This document shows, piece after piece, positions 11,978 through 24,272 of a stretch of 64,000 nt of DNA. The DNA comes from Manduca sexta (taxonomy: Eukaryota > Arthropoda > Insecta > Lepidoptera > Sphingidae): positions 12,538,466 to 12,602,465 of the forward strand of contig NC_051128.1 of the NCBI RefSeq assembly GCF_014839805.1. Reading direction: 5' to 3'. Position numbers and translations under genes: made by a program. The stretch's first letter is position 1. Every line of letters begins with the position of its first letter. The notes under the pieces are model-generated. The model had not been told where the DNA came from. It ran no database searches and saw only the letters and a program-made list of their open reading frames with translations.

Positions 11978-12066
11978 TCAGCCGGGAATTGTCCACTGCT
12001 GGAGGTAGGTCTCCCTTATTGAGCGCCAAAGGGACCGGTTCTGGGCCGCCCTCATCCATCGGACTC
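11978..12066 (-). pseudogene. RTE-type LINE reverse transcriptase, C-terminal remnant
   Basis: The minus strand reads GVRWMRAAQNRSLWRSIRET then YLQQWTIPG, stop, and a (ATG)n run at 11961-11977. It belongs to the same subfamily as the remnant at 9267-9400, as shown by GVRWMRAA-NRS and IPG. It ends abruptly on the 5' side after about 30 codons. Confidence 0.85.
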
Positions 12067-13785
12067 CGGACTAGGTTTCGTACATCTATGTAAATTAGAA
12101 ATGCATCATCTTGTTTGATAAACAGCAGTAAGAACGATAAGATAATCTATTTAATCATGTAATAGAGCATAGCCGCCTTTTCTGAATTACTGCCCTCTCA
12201 ATTATCACGACAGATTAGTGAACCCACTATGTTTCTTAAGAGCTTTTACACAAGCCTACAAACAGTCCATTCTAAATCGCTATACGGCATCACAACTCAA
12301 AGTCCTTAATCATTAAGACAACTGGACAACGGCCGGTAACTTCGGCTCTCAACAGTTCCTGAATCAGTTACAATCTCGACATAATTGCCACTTGCGAGCG
12401 TCCAAGCACATACAGCGGAGCCGAGAGATGACTGCCGTGACAGCGTTCTTTGCGCTCAAAATATTTATGGGACAGTAATGGTTGCACCTCGCTTTGGAGT
12501 GCGAAATGTTGAACTCAGGTATAAACTGCACCAAGAAATATAGAAGATTAGGCGTTTCGTGTAGCTATATCCGTGTGAAAGAACTTGCCCCGGAATAAAG
12601 GACCTGTAATGCGATTTTTCGAAATGCTAATCCGGCGTATGGGTTATCCGTGTGCCAAATATCATCGTTATCCGTTCAGCACTTTCTGGGTTTAGGTACA
12701 TCTTAGTGGTGAAGTGTGAAATTTTACAAAAGGTAACTCGGGTAAAAGAAAGTGCCTTGGTTAACATATCGCAGCTAATGTAGCAGAAAACAAAAACTAA
12801 GACAAACGTAAATAATAGGGAACCCTGTAGGGATCGGATTGTATGGACGCTTCGCCACTGGTACATCTAATAAATATCTTCAAAAACTGACGCATCTATA
12901 ATATTACTATGTGTTAACATTCCGCAGTATTCTTTATACAGACGAAGACTCGCACACAAAAGAGCTACTAGACTAAATGTTGAATACCACCTTTCCATTT
13001 AATTTAGCTTCGACATTGACGATTCTTGACCAATATTGACATCAACCTTCGTCCACGCTAACGCAATCCCTACACCATAAAAGGTCATTTATTATCAGCA
13101 CAATCGGTAAAGGCAACAAACAAGGGAAGTTGCAGTGCTGTGTCCGATGTATTGTGGCCCAACAGACATAAAGAAATTCGATATGGTAACGCAATGGTGA
13201 CCGATGACATAAGAAATGAGGGAGATATAGACAAACAGATACGCTCGCAATATGCTGAACTGAGGGACATATCATCAGGATAAAGTCATACGGCGTACCT
13301 GATTAAAGTCATAAGTCACTCATGTATATTTCAATGGAGACATACTATTTGACATGAATGGGTCATTAAACATACTATAGGAATGACAACTAGACGTTTA
13401 ATAAACAAAAACCCAGTGTTCATACAAACAGGCCCAAGTTTTAAGTCTTTGTCATCAATTACTACAGTTTGACCACAATGACTCTCATTGTTACAGTTTA
13501 GAATTATAGCTGATTTAAGACCTACGGCTATGTCTTCAAGACTGACGTAAACGGCATCATCTGCGTGGGAAATTATGATCTGTTTTATGCTGAATAGAGT
13601 CCTTTCCTTTTAAAAGAATTAGATCCCAGACTCACCATGACGAACTGCATGGAATTTTTGAGGTTTTGAAACAAGTAATAGCTAGGAATAGTTTAATTTT
13701 AAGAATAATTAAATTTAAAACCGAGGTAATAACCATGGTCTCCACGATTCTAGCTCATGTGTTAATATAATAGAAATATCAACTC
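12067..13785. other. Non-coding stretch with a hAT-like end fragment
   Basis: AT-rich DNA without a supported gene. The segment at about 12800-12858 (GGATCGGATTGTATGGACGC then TTCGCCACTG) resembles the 3' end of the 118-bp hAT MITE at 50311-50428, but no matching left terminus was found, so it is only a possible solo end. Confidence 0.45.
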
Positions 13786-14056
13786 TGTATTATATACTGT
13801 CCCTCTGCTGGGCACGGGGCTCCTCTACTACTGAGAGGGATTAAGCCTTAGTCCACCACGCTGGACTAGTGCAGGGAAGACTTCACACACCCTCCAAATT
13901 CCTATAAACAACTTTTCAGGTATGCAGGTTTCCTCACGATAGTTTCTTTCACCGTTAAAGCAAGCTATAATTCACAAATAAAATACACATAATTTAAGAA
14001 AAATCAGGGGTGTGCTCTTGGGATTAGAACCTGTGGACATTCTTCTCAGCAGTCAC
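13786..14056 (-). mobile_element. tRNA-derived SINE A, near full length
   Basis: In reverse orientation it contains every block of the family: the B-box region CACAGGTTCTAATCCCAAGA, AAAGAAACTATCGTGAGGAA, CAGCGTGGTGGACTAAGGC and the tail before TATATAATA. The 5' tRNA-like head is shortened by about 40 bp relative to the copy at 31082-31417. The divergence suggests moderate age. Confidence 0.8.
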
Positions 14057-14699
14057 AATCTGCAACAAGCATTAGAGGTAGGAGAAGGGCTCTTTCCACT
14101 AAAGTCCCTGATAATATCAATTTAGAAATACTGCCAATGATATCTGGTTCTGCAGCGTTACACATCGCAGAACAACTCTCTTCAAACAATCATTTAAATA
14201 AACCATCATCGAACCAAACTATATGGATTGGACCACAATTTGCACATTCCGCGCGAAATCTTAGCTGTCCCCTTGAATACATACGTCACAATACATTACA
14301 CGGTCAATTACGTACACCGATGAGTTATAACGAATAGAAACGTCAATAAAACCCAGCCCGTCATCGGAATGGCTTACAATTTTCATGAATAATTTGTATG
14401 ACTGTGTGTGGGGATGTTTTACCACCTCATCCTTATTTGGGTCATGAGAAACATGTAACTACTAACTGTATGTTTGTAAGAGCCATTCGGAACTTCTAAA
14501 CCCATTTTAAAAATGTAGAATCCGTCAATGAAGTCAATTTATTATCCTCAAAGCATGTACAAAATCAATATTTTATATAGTTCTCGCTTCGTTCTTGTAC
14601 TCGAACGAATCAGAAAGGCATTTTTATTATTCACAAACCAAATATCTTATTACAATAAAATTGCACATCAATCTGCAGACAAAACAAAAACAACACGAG

Positions 14700-14945
14700 T
14701 GCGCACCTTGCACTATGCATGTAAAAAAATAAATCGCGCCATTCACAAGCCAACACGACGGTCCGACTGGGCTTAATGCATTTTTTAAAGCGCAACGTGC
14801 ATTCTCTTTTTAAATTCCACGCGAATGCATTGGAGGCTGCAAACAGCGGCGCGTGTGTAGCGAATGTTTGTGGGACAACATGACATCGATCATGTTCGTG
14901 CGTGAATGGTCGACCGTATCGAAAATGAAAAATGCATTTGTAATT
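14700..14945. promoter_or_regulatory. Cluster of four ATGCAT palindromes
   Basis: ATGCAT occurs at 14715, 14776, 14825 and 14932, three of them as AATGCATT, in a stretch that is also richer in CpG than its surroundings. About 0.05 would be expected by chance in 220 bp. Such palindromes resemble half of an octamer/POU site or homeodomain targets. There is no direct evidence of function. Confidence 0.25.
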
Positions 14946-15061
14946 CAACTGGTACGTTGATTGAGTTCTCACTCCATATTTATATATGTCTACAGCCATA
15001 ATTGATCCGCCAAATAAGTTACCATTATTTCCACGAAATGAGTAACTGTATTATCGGAAAC

Positions 15062-15310
15062 TAGCGTGAATTTGCCGCCAAGCAGCGGTGGGTAGTCCCT
15101 GGTGTGTTCCGGTTTGAAGAACATTGTAGTCAGTGTTACTACTGGACATAATGAGACTTAACATCTCAATTCTCAGAATGGCGAGCGCAGTGGAATACCA
15201 AACAATACTTTGTAATTCAAGGTGTTGGATGGTATTTGTACTGTTAATGGGCTGTCGTATCACTTACCATCAGGCGAACGGCAAGCTCGTCTCCTCATTA
15301 AAAACAAAAA
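15062..15310 (+). repeat. Dispersed repeat D, plus copy
   Basis: About 250 bp ending CTTACCATCAGGCGAACGGC, AAGCTCGTC and an A-rich tail. It matches 15855-16045 and 23661-23885 in reverse orientation; shared phrases include CTGGACATAATGAGACTTAA and CAAACAATACTTTGTAATTC. The A-rich 3' end suggests a retroposed sequence. It contains open frames on both strands, but these are a property of the repeat and not genes. Confidence 0.75.
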
Positions 15311-15854
15311 AAATGTAGAAGATAACCTGGTAAATAGATACATGACAGTTCACAAAAAGTATTACCTAACCTGATAAACGAATCCAATACCCCCCATTCC
15401 ACAACCATCATATCATTAGAACACAACAATCAAAAATAATTCGCCACCCAACAAAACAACTGAGTAATATAATCTTGCAGCAGAGTTACATCTCCAAAAT
15501 CATAATAAAGGATGCGAGGTTCCGACTTCACGGGTCCGGATAAATATTTTTCAATTTAGAAAATTGGATAAGTTATGAAAAAGCTTTTGGCCGTTTTCAA
15601 ATTACATTGCATCCCTTTATTCTGTTTAGTAGCACTTTTTACTTTGCATTACGACGTCAAATTTGATTGTTCACTTGGCGGTTGATATTCAGTTTGGTGT
15701 GTTGTCGATTTTTATAATAATTGTAATTAAATATATTACTAAAAATGTGAGACAGAAGTTGTAAAATAACTTAACTTTTATTGTTTTAAAGAGGAAAATT
15801 GCTAAAGATGTTTTGATTTTTAATAGAAGTAAGCCCATACAAGTAATTTGTTTT

Positions 15855-16045
15855 TTATTGCTTTCAATGAGGTGACGAGCTTGCCGTTCGCCTGATGGTA
15901 AGCGATACGACCGCCCATAAACTGTAGAAACACTACCCAACACCTTGAATTACAAAGTATTGTTTGGTATTCCACTAAGCTCACCATCCTGAGAAATGAG
16001 ATGTTAAGTCTTATTATGTCCAGTAGTTACACTAGCTACAACGGC
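15855..16045 (-). repeat. Dispersed repeat D, minus copy
   Basis: The reverse complement of the repeat at 15062-15310, about 545 bp downstream of it and roughly 85-90% similar by eye. Together the two form an inverted pair. It starts with the GACGAGCTTGCCGTTCGCC end and runs into the CTGGACATAATAAGACTTAA segment. Confidence 0.75.
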
Positions 16046-17640
16046 TACTGTAATTATTGTTTGAACATTGAAAGACAGATAGACGAAATCCTAAATTGAA
16101 AGTATATACAAATACTTTTACTACACTGAAGAACATAACAAATAATACAGCATCCCCTTGGAGCGATTGCCGCTTGGCTGTACAAAGTCAATTTATTTGC
16201 CGTCAGTACATTTCCTTTAAGTATATGCTATAGGGAAGGCAATAAGGGCGTTTATCACCAACCCGAGCGGCACTCAGGGCCATAATCGCGTCACGGTGGA
16301 TAGCTCTCAGGGCTCCGGCGAATAAATTACGCCTGACCCACTTACGAACGTTTTGTCTATTTAGCAATGTGCGAACATTGAATGAAATGGTGGAATGCAT
16401 TAGCGCGTGGAATTGTTCGCGTAGTTTTTTTTAATTATTTAAGACTGCTATATCCATATTACAATCCTAAGGATGCATTTTCGAAAATAGAGAAAGACAT
16501 ATTTTATACAATCACTCTTGTATCGGTTGTTAAAAATACAAATTACTGCGCACTGTTTGCGATATATGCAAAAATAAGACTTAGGGCCGGTTTCACAACT
16601 TCTGTGTAAATGCAACTCACACATAAGCCGACCAAATACAAAAGAAATATTCTAATCTATGCTCCTAAACAAATGGTTATAAAATGAGTACTATCTACAT
16701 TAGTTGTTTAATACGATATTGCCAAATAAGAACTTGAAACTTGTGAAGCAGATCCTAATTCATTTATATTTAGGTTTACTAGTACGGCATTATATTTACC
16801 ATTCAAACGACCTATTATGTTCCATACATAACGGGGCTAATGTCAACTCAATGTCAAGTTAACTTTCCTTATACTAATTTTCCTGATTCTATAAACAGCC
16901 GAAATTATCGTACGATATATTAGCAGAACTTTGTATGTTTGGAGAGACATAACTTGACCTCTACATTGCAGCAACCCTCAACGTTACAGAGGTCAACTTA
17001 ATATGGTTTTAACTGTCACTCACGCCGACCTAGGAAAGGTAGAGTTGTCTAGGACATAACGCTGCTATAGTAAGGGCGTGAGCGTGTTCAAGAGAGCCGC
17101 CGTGTCAAGATACTTCTTAAAAGGATAACGAGCTCCGCGCTGCAGTTCCATACTTGCAAAGTAGACTTGCGTAATATTTAAGACTTTATTAACCAGGAAA
17201 TGTAGTGCATTTTCATTTAAGACTATGGAAGAAATATAGGATTATTAAGTTATGCAATAGAATTGGGACTGCAAAGTGGTAGTTGGAGCGAATCTAATCA
17301 TAATATGAATGAAAGAGTACCTACTCCCTATTTGATACTTCGGTTGAAGCAACATTGACGTAGTTCAACTAGTAAATGAGTATGAAGCCTATCCGAAAAT
17401 TCAATCACGTATACGTATCAATTTATTTAAAAAAATATTATTTATTCTCAAAATATAATTCTGGATTAGTAATGGTACAACGTCCTGTGGTCTACATTTA
17501 CTCGCGATGCTAATATCCCGTGAACTTCACTTTGCCAGAGAAAAAAAAAAACAAATCGTCCGAATCCATACAAAAGCCTACACACGTCGTCAAATAAGTT
17601 GAACAAATAACAGTAGCGGGCGGTGCGCGGCGAGAACAAT
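16046..17640. other. Non-coding stretch, no gene supported
   Basis: AT-rich DNA. A less AT-rich patch at about 16240-16350 is open on the minus strand for 65 codons but shows no domain and no splice-flanked boundaries. No repeat family was recognised between 16400 and 17640. Confidence 0.45.
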
Positions 17641-17830
17641 AAAACAAACATCCTGCACTCGATATAAGGAGTACCTAAAATAAGTTCACTAAGTACTGCA
17701 TGGGCGCCGACGCCGCGCCGCGCCGCTGACGCACGGTATTGCGCAAACGCATCACGGAAATGAGCGGAGCGGGAGACGGCGCGGGAAGCGATTTGAATGT
17801 GTATTTTTGGTATGATCAGCGCTAGCAGAG
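17640..17830. promoter_or_regulatory. CpG-rich island, candidate promoter or enhancer
   Basis: About 190 bp of strikingly GC- and CpG-rich sequence (for example GACGCCGCGCCGCGCCGCTG at about 17710) in a region otherwise about 65-70% AT. In insect introns such islands often mark alternative promoters, 5' UTR exons or enhancers. No start codon with a splice donor was recognised. If the surrounding DNA is the formin's first intron, this is a candidate internal promoter. Confidence 0.35.
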
Positions 17831-20299
17831 AACTGAGGGAAACTCGATTTCAACTCTTATATCCTCTTCTATTATAATTATATACTTATTTCTAGTTGCA
17901 GTTATCACTATTGCTCTTGAATGTTCAACCTAAAAATAAATAGTAATAGAAATGTTTATTATTATGTATAATAACGCATTTGTGGTAATATCACAAAACC
18001 GCATAATAACAACTCAAGCAAACAACGTTTGCCTATAGTCTAGACTGAGTGATTACGGGCGGTATGTTTTCTCTACCTACAATCTGCATAATAAGATGAA
18101 TTAATCTGCAAATATCCCTTTATAATTAGGTTAATATAGAGAGTTTTCAGAAGGTCTAAAATGATTTTAAGTGGTAACATGAACGTCTAAACTTGGTTAA
18201 ACGGAATCGCAGTAAAATTTTCTAACTTTTATTGTTTACCTACATAGTTATAAGGTGGACTGCACGTCAATTTTTGGGTTTAGTAATAGTTCATGTCAGA
18301 AAAACTTTTATACCCAGCCAAAAAGTTAGTCACTTCACCGACCCTTGCAGCCATTTGTCACTCTAATCTTTTAAAATATTTGTGGCCCGTGACTATGACG
18401 CCCGTCATAACTATAACTGTCGGCCACTTTTCAAATGAATAAGAATATTTCATTATCAAATAACCACAAAATAACAATGAGCCTATTATATTATGTTTAC
18501 ACCATATAATGTATGTCGAATATTCTGGATGCTGTATGAGTCGGCATACACAATATAAGGAAAATTTTGAGTATATACCTAACATAGGTTGGAATAATGC
18601 TTTGATAAACCCACATTTTAATGTAGACTATGGTGAATAATAATATTATGTACATATTTTAGGAACATGCATTGTTAACTATGGTAATTGTATGTAAAAC
18701 CGTTAACCAATCAATATTATAAGCATTATATTCAGTTTTAAATTACGATTTAAAACATCACACCAATAAATAACTTTTGTTACTCATTTGCGACTATCTT
18801 GCCTCGTCATTAAAATGCAATTGTCGTTGTCCCGTTGTTAAAAAATCGTTTATATAACAGTAGCGTATACTTTTTATTACTTATAATACAGCATTATTCT
18901 TAGTCCGCTGTCTCTCACGTACGAAGCGCGCGCCGTCTCGGGAGTGCATCGTGCATTCACATCACGCAGGGCGCTTCCTTCCTGCGTTCTGGGAATTGAT
19001 CCCTTCACTCGCTGCCACAGTTTTGGATGTGAAATTAATAGAAAACGTCCATCTGTCTCCTGGGCTGCGGGGATTCCCCCGACGGCTACTGAGAAATTGG
19101 ATAGATTAATTTCTATCCGAGAATTAGTTTAAATTCAAAATATAAAATATTTTCATAGTGGAATCATGTCACGACTATTGGGAAATGATATATAATTTTT
19201 AGTTAGGTTTTAGTATGTGAATTCTTATGATTGGGTCAAAGCTTTGTGTATCCACTAAGCAACAGTGTGCAAACCTGACCAGTTTAAATTATCGAAGTAA
19301 ATTTGCTGATCGTTCAAGTTATTGAATAGACTCTACGTAGCATTACCACAGTAACAAGCAGGCATATCAATAGACAAGCATTACCACCTCCTTATCCAGT
19401 AGGTTAAAGTATCGACACCTCTCGACACACTGACGACCGCTACAAAATCAGAAACAACGATTCAATGACAATTGGGCATCTAGATCCTAGTCAATATCGT
19501 TGAAAAGGTCGCCTAAGACGACCATGGGTTTGATAACCATTTCCATCATGTAGTACAGCAAAGACTGCCTCGCTCAGATCACTCGAACAACTAAGACTAG
19601 CATTTAGTTCCTATAACATGACAAAGCATAACACAGTCCACGAACGAGCGCTGTAAACAAATTTCGCAACGTCTGAGTCACATGACGGCCCGGTACGACC
19701 GGCGACCCGCTTGCAACACAAAGGGCACACGAACACGATTGATCTATTGTAACACATTAACACTGTAACTGATCATTTTTGTTGGTCACGACGACGCACG
19801 TTCGGTAAGGTAATGGACCAGTAACGCGAGATGTGAAGATTAGTAAGAGATTTTTTTTTTATAGTAGCTCAGTAAAGTGGCTTCACTGTACCTCATCAGC
19901 TGTTCATCATTAAGCGAAGTGAAGTCTATAGAGTGCTGACCGACTAAAGATTTGGTTTTAGCGTGAATCATAGTAGGTTCTAGACCAGAGGTTCCCAAAC
20001 ATATTACCACATAAACCCTTTTCATAATTTTGCTGGTTCCGGTAGAGCTTAACCACTTAAGAATTGTGGACGCCCATTTTTTGGTCACACCAACGTAAAC
20101 CAAGTCTCCATTGGACCCCTGGAGGTCCACTTGCACTACTTTGGAAATCAATGCTCTAGACAGATTTAGCACTACACTAATGTATAAAAAAACCTCGCCA
20201 TGTCGTGTTGTGATAAAATATGAACTTATTTTTTGTTTTGATAATGTTAATTTTAAAACGAAGAGTTAGTCGACCAACCATCCTCAGGCAGTTTTTATT
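17831..20299. other. Non-coding stretch, no gene supported
   Basis: AT-rich DNA. Around 18920-19000 is a CpG-containing patch (GAAGCGCGCGCCGTCTCGGG). At about 19985-20120 the phrase CCAGAGGTTCCCAAAC resembles one terminal repeat of hAT elements, but no opposite end was found. A 110-codon minus-strand frame at 19840-20172 covers that fragment and is not supported as a gene. Confidence 0.45.
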
Positions 20300-20434
20300 T
20301 TACTGGTCAGACTATATACAGCTGATCCCGGAACGCAACACACCTACGTGGGCCGCTATGGCGGGTTTTAACACCTTGTGTACGGTGGTCGCTATTCGGG
20401 CGGATATGAAATATATCCGACCAGCAAATAACAA
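20300..20434 (+). repeat. Dispersed repeat C, partial
   Basis: GCTGATCCCGGAACGCAACA followed by ACCTTGTGTACGGTGGTCGC and a TATGAAATATATCC end. The same blocks occur at 40205-40515 (reverse), 42075-42290, 44104-44232 (5' part) and 63655-63910. The element appears to be about 300 bp when complete and is non-coding. Confidence 0.7.
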
Positions 20435-20667
20435 ATAGCAACACGTTTCGACAAATTCCAATACAACCATTAAAACCGAATACAACTTAATTGAACAGAG
20501 CCAGAGACAAGATTGTAAACCGGCAGTTAGGTTTAAAATTAGACTTCTATTTACGGACAATCTGTTGCGTGTAAATAACATTTTGCGTAGTAAACGATTG
20601 ATGTAACACGGCGTTATTTATACGATTTGCGATAAATACGTTCGTCATTATGACAGTATCATTCAAT

Positions 20668-21015
20668 AGAAGAGCGCTGTCACACTGAGAACGATGCAGC
20701 GAAATAAGGCCATAGTCCCACTCAGAAGTATGTTAGTAAGAAGTATATAAGTAATTTGAGGAAGAGATTCGTCACACTGTGAACGTTAAGCGAAATAAAG
20801 CAACAGTCCCACTCAGATGTATATTAGTAAGAAGTTTATAAGTAACTTGAAGAAGAGAGCTGTCCCACTGAGGATGATGCAACGAAATAAAGCCATAGTC
20901 CCACTGAGAAGTATATTAGTTAGAAATATATAAGTAACTTGAAGAAGAGCGCTGTTACACTGAGAATGTTAAGCGACATAAGGCCACAGTCCCACTAAGG
21001 AGTGTGAATAGTAAC
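20668..21015. repeat. Tandem repeat, about four units of 91-92 bp
   Basis: The phrase TCACACTGAGAAC, or a close variant, recurs at about 20680, 20772, 20863 and 20955. Each unit also carries AGCGAAATAA, an AGTCCCACT box and TTAGTAAGAAGT-TATAAGTAA. Units are 85-90% alike and the fourth is truncated. The unit is unrelated in sequence to the 123-bp array at 832-2061. Confidence 0.85.
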
Positions 21016-23039
21016 TTGATAAACAACATTTTATTTAGTAAATTATTAATTACTATAACTGTAACATCACCAACCAGAAATATCGGATAAACTCCAAAAT
21101 TCACATTCTAACGAAACAATCAGTCATATCCTTCAATTACAATCAACAAACATTACTAATCAAGACAATATAAAACATGTGATTCCGAGGAATCAATCAT
21201 TCATACATCAATTGTACTATATTCCGCGAAACACAAGTCGCTTGTCGATTCAACCGATGATTCGAATTCATTAACAATCATTACTACGTACGTGACTATG
21301 CGGGGAATAGTCGGTTGTAGAGAGCCTCTTTTTGCAAGATATTGGTACTGGGGACCAATCAGCACATTCATGTAACATTATCTTTATACTAGCTCTACTA
21401 ATACTACTTAGAAAATCAACTATAGTTATTTACTTTAAAGACTATTTTTCAATAGAAACTATTAAAGTTTAATTGAGAAAATTGAATTGGTACATTTATA
21501 TTTGTTTAAGGTACATTAACGCTGGTCTGTTTGATAATTATATTATGATTTATATGTTTTATGGCAACACTCTCTCTCTTCCTATCACGGGCTGCCGGTA
21601 AGCACACACAATTATGCAGCTCATTATAAAATTATCCAAATACAGAAGAAGAGTAATCGGTCATAGTGGTTTTGTTAACAGAGCACCTGATGTATGTGAT
21701 CTCCAACGCCCAAATATACACACACAATGCTAGAATAATCATGGTTGTGTTGCCGGACTTAAAAAACGAATAGGTGAAACTCCAGAAATCTCATTCACTT
21801 CCCGTTGGTTTTTTCCAATACATTAGTACTGATCTCACTGGCCCAATTATCCTGCCGACAAAGATGTCTACAGTATGACTACCAAGTATAAAAATAAAAT
21901 CCACATTTAAAACCGGAAAATTATTAACTTTGTAGTCAACGTATGAAGGTCAGATTATATTTAGTATGAAAACATTAATCATGAAGGAAACGCTTGTTTC
22001 CTTGTAACAACAATGGCACAGTTAACGTAACGCGACTCGCAACTATAAATAATTAGATTGTAGGTGTATAACTGGCTAGTTGTAAAGTCTAGAAGGTTAA
22101 AAAATGCATATCAACTGAGACACGCTACGTATCTAAACAACTAGACTCGAGATTAATGGACAATAATAATCATTTTAGTTTTTGAAAATAATAACAGGTG
22201 ACAGCCTGTAAGTAAAACAGCACTGCAGTAATTACTTATTGTTTCATGTAACAATACATGTATCGCACTTTTAATAAAATAATGACCTATTTCAAAATTG
22301 TTAATTTGTGGCAGTCGTCGGAAAACTAATTTTAAACCAAGCTACCACTTTTTTTTTAAGTTGCTATAAAATTGAGCTTATTAAAGATATGTAAAAAATT
22401 AAACCTATAGCATGAAAAAAAAGGGAAAAAACTAAAAGGTCGCAAACAGAAACTGTCTGCAATGGGTCATTAAATTTATTAAGAATGCGATTTATGGTGT
22501 ATGTGTTGTAGGTTGTCAAAATAAATAAATTGTGCATAGCTGAATTTTTACAGAAAAGACAGATGTAGGAAACCGCGAGCAAAAGGTAGTATGGAAGATA
22601 AAAACTGTCCCCTACCCCCCATATCTAACAACATAAATCATGTCAGAACGTAACAAGCGACACTGAATCAGATCACGCGGCGCTGCACACTACCGCCTAT
22701 TATTGGTAACAACCCAAACGACATCCTGCTTACAGAACAATCTCGAAAGACAGATAGATGCCTAGCAGACGACTATATCAATCGAAGTCAACTGCAGAAA
22801 CTGCACCGGAGCTCTACACTGCAAGAAGCCGCTGTGACGTGAAGAAGCGATATTACATGTCTTTGTCTAACACGGCTAGAAGTCACTGCACCTAATATTA
22901 AGTATAGTAAAGATGCAAGAAAATGTCAATTAGTACAGGTTACATCTCCTGATGAGGGACATAATGGCCTCTTGCCAGCATGCCTTATTAATTCGTCACG
23001 TTCCCCTTAAAGGATCCAATATCAAAGAGGCCTTAGAAT
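21016..23039. other. Non-coding stretch, no gene supported
   Basis: Very AT-rich DNA without recognised repeats, exons or RNA genes. A CpG-containing patch lies near 22670-22850. No interpretable signal was found. Confidence 0.45.
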
Positions 23040-23047
23040 GCCTAGTC

Positions 23048-23361
23048 CAGGGATGGCGAACTGTTATTGCTTAACGTGCTATTATTTAAAAAAATAATAT
23101 GTCTGTAATGTGCCATCCAGGGCCGGCCTTATCTATCTGAGTGCCCTTTTCGAAAAAAAGTAGAAGATTCTCAATTTGACTGAATTTTTTTAATGTTTGT
23201 TACCTCAGAACTTTTTTCTGGGTGAACCGATTTTGATGAATCTTTTTTTAGCGACCTATTTTATGTTCGAACAAAATTTTCAGTTGGGATATTATAGGCG
23301 TGCCCGAATTATTTTGTCACGTGCCATCATTGTCACGCATGCCAATGGGTCGCCATCCCTG
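23048..23361. mobile_element. hAT-type MITE, 314 bp, perfect 8-bp target duplication
   Basis: The ends are CAGGGATGGCGA and TCGCCATCCCTG, a perfect 12-bp inverted repeat. The element is flanked on both sides by the identical octamer GCCTAGTC (23040-23047 and 23362-23369). Eight-bp duplications with CAGGG-type ends are diagnostic of the hAT superfamily. There is no transposase frame inside, so it is non-autonomous. The intact duplication suggests a fairly recent insertion. Confidence 0.9.
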
Positions 23362-23660
23362 GCCTAGTCATTACACTGGCTAAAACGCTCTTCAAAAACC
23401 AAGAGTAAAGCTACATTGCTTGGAGACAAACACAAAGTTTTGATACCTGTTCGCAATATAACAACGAATGTGTTGTTTGTGATCGGTGTCACGTGAGACA
23501 GGACATGACCTATAATGTGACACGGTATGAGCAGTTCATACTAATAGCTGGTGTTCGCTATAAACTAAAAAATATAGAGATACAAGTCCTTTCTTCAGTG
23601 TTTAAGCATCAATATCTTTTGCAAAATGTTTTTCTCTAAATTAGTTTTCTTAAAAATAAA

Positions 23661-23885
23661 ACACCTTGAATTACAAAGTATTGTTTGATATTCTACTGCG
23701 CTCGCCATCCTGAGACATGAGATGTTAAGTCTTATTATGTCCAGTAGTAACACTGGCTACAATGTTCCTCAAACCGGAACACAACAGTGACTACACACTA
23801 CTGCTTGGCGGCAGAAATAGACATTGCGGTGATACTTACCCAGGCGAACTCTCACATATGAACGACCTGCCACCAGAGTTATCTG
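23661..23885 (-). repeat. Dispersed repeat D, third copy
   Basis: It contains ACCTTGAATTACAAAGTATT, CACTGGCTACAATGTTCCTC and GCTTGGCGGC, matching the reverse complement of 15062-15310. The end with the CATCAGGCGAACGG box is missing, so the copy is truncated. Confidence 0.7.
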
Positions 23886-24027
23886 ATTATTAAGTGTCAT
23901 ATTCTAGCTACTATCTAGCTCCAAGTAACATTATCTGCAATGTTTCCTTTAAAATCTTTACACACAGCTAATAATCAAGTATCAACTTGCAAGCAACAAG
24001 CTAATATCTTACTATGAAACTAGCAAA

Positions 24028-24272
24028 TATACTGCCGAGATGAATGTCCACAGGTTCAAAACCCAAGAGCACCTCTGACTTTTCTAAAGTTATGTGAGTA
24101 TACTTTAAGAATTTTCGCTTGGTCGGTGAAGGACAACATCGTGAGGAAACCTGCATACCTGAGAAGTTCTCAATTACAATTATGAGGATATCTGAAGCCT
24201 GCCAAACAGCACTAGACCAGCGTGATGGACAGTATATAACACAGGGCTGATATTATTATTTATTTATTTATA
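24028..24272 (+). mobile_element. tRNA-derived SINE A, 5'-shortened copy
   Basis: It begins in the promoter region at TGCCGAGATGAATGTCCACA and GGTTCAAAACCCAAGAG (B-box region). It continues through GGACAACATCGTGAGGAAAC, and ends GGGCTGATATTATTATTTAT. The A-box part is missing and a roughly 30-bp block before the tail is deleted. Confidence 0.75.

Noticed and set aside
16203..16400. Minus-strand 65-codon frame with exon-like composition
   Set aside because: No splice acceptor or donor fits its ends and no family is recognised.
19840..20172. Minus-strand frame of 110 codons
   Set aside because: It covers a stretch with a hAT-like CCAGAGGTTCCCAAAC end and shows no known domain. It is more likely the remains of a mobile element.
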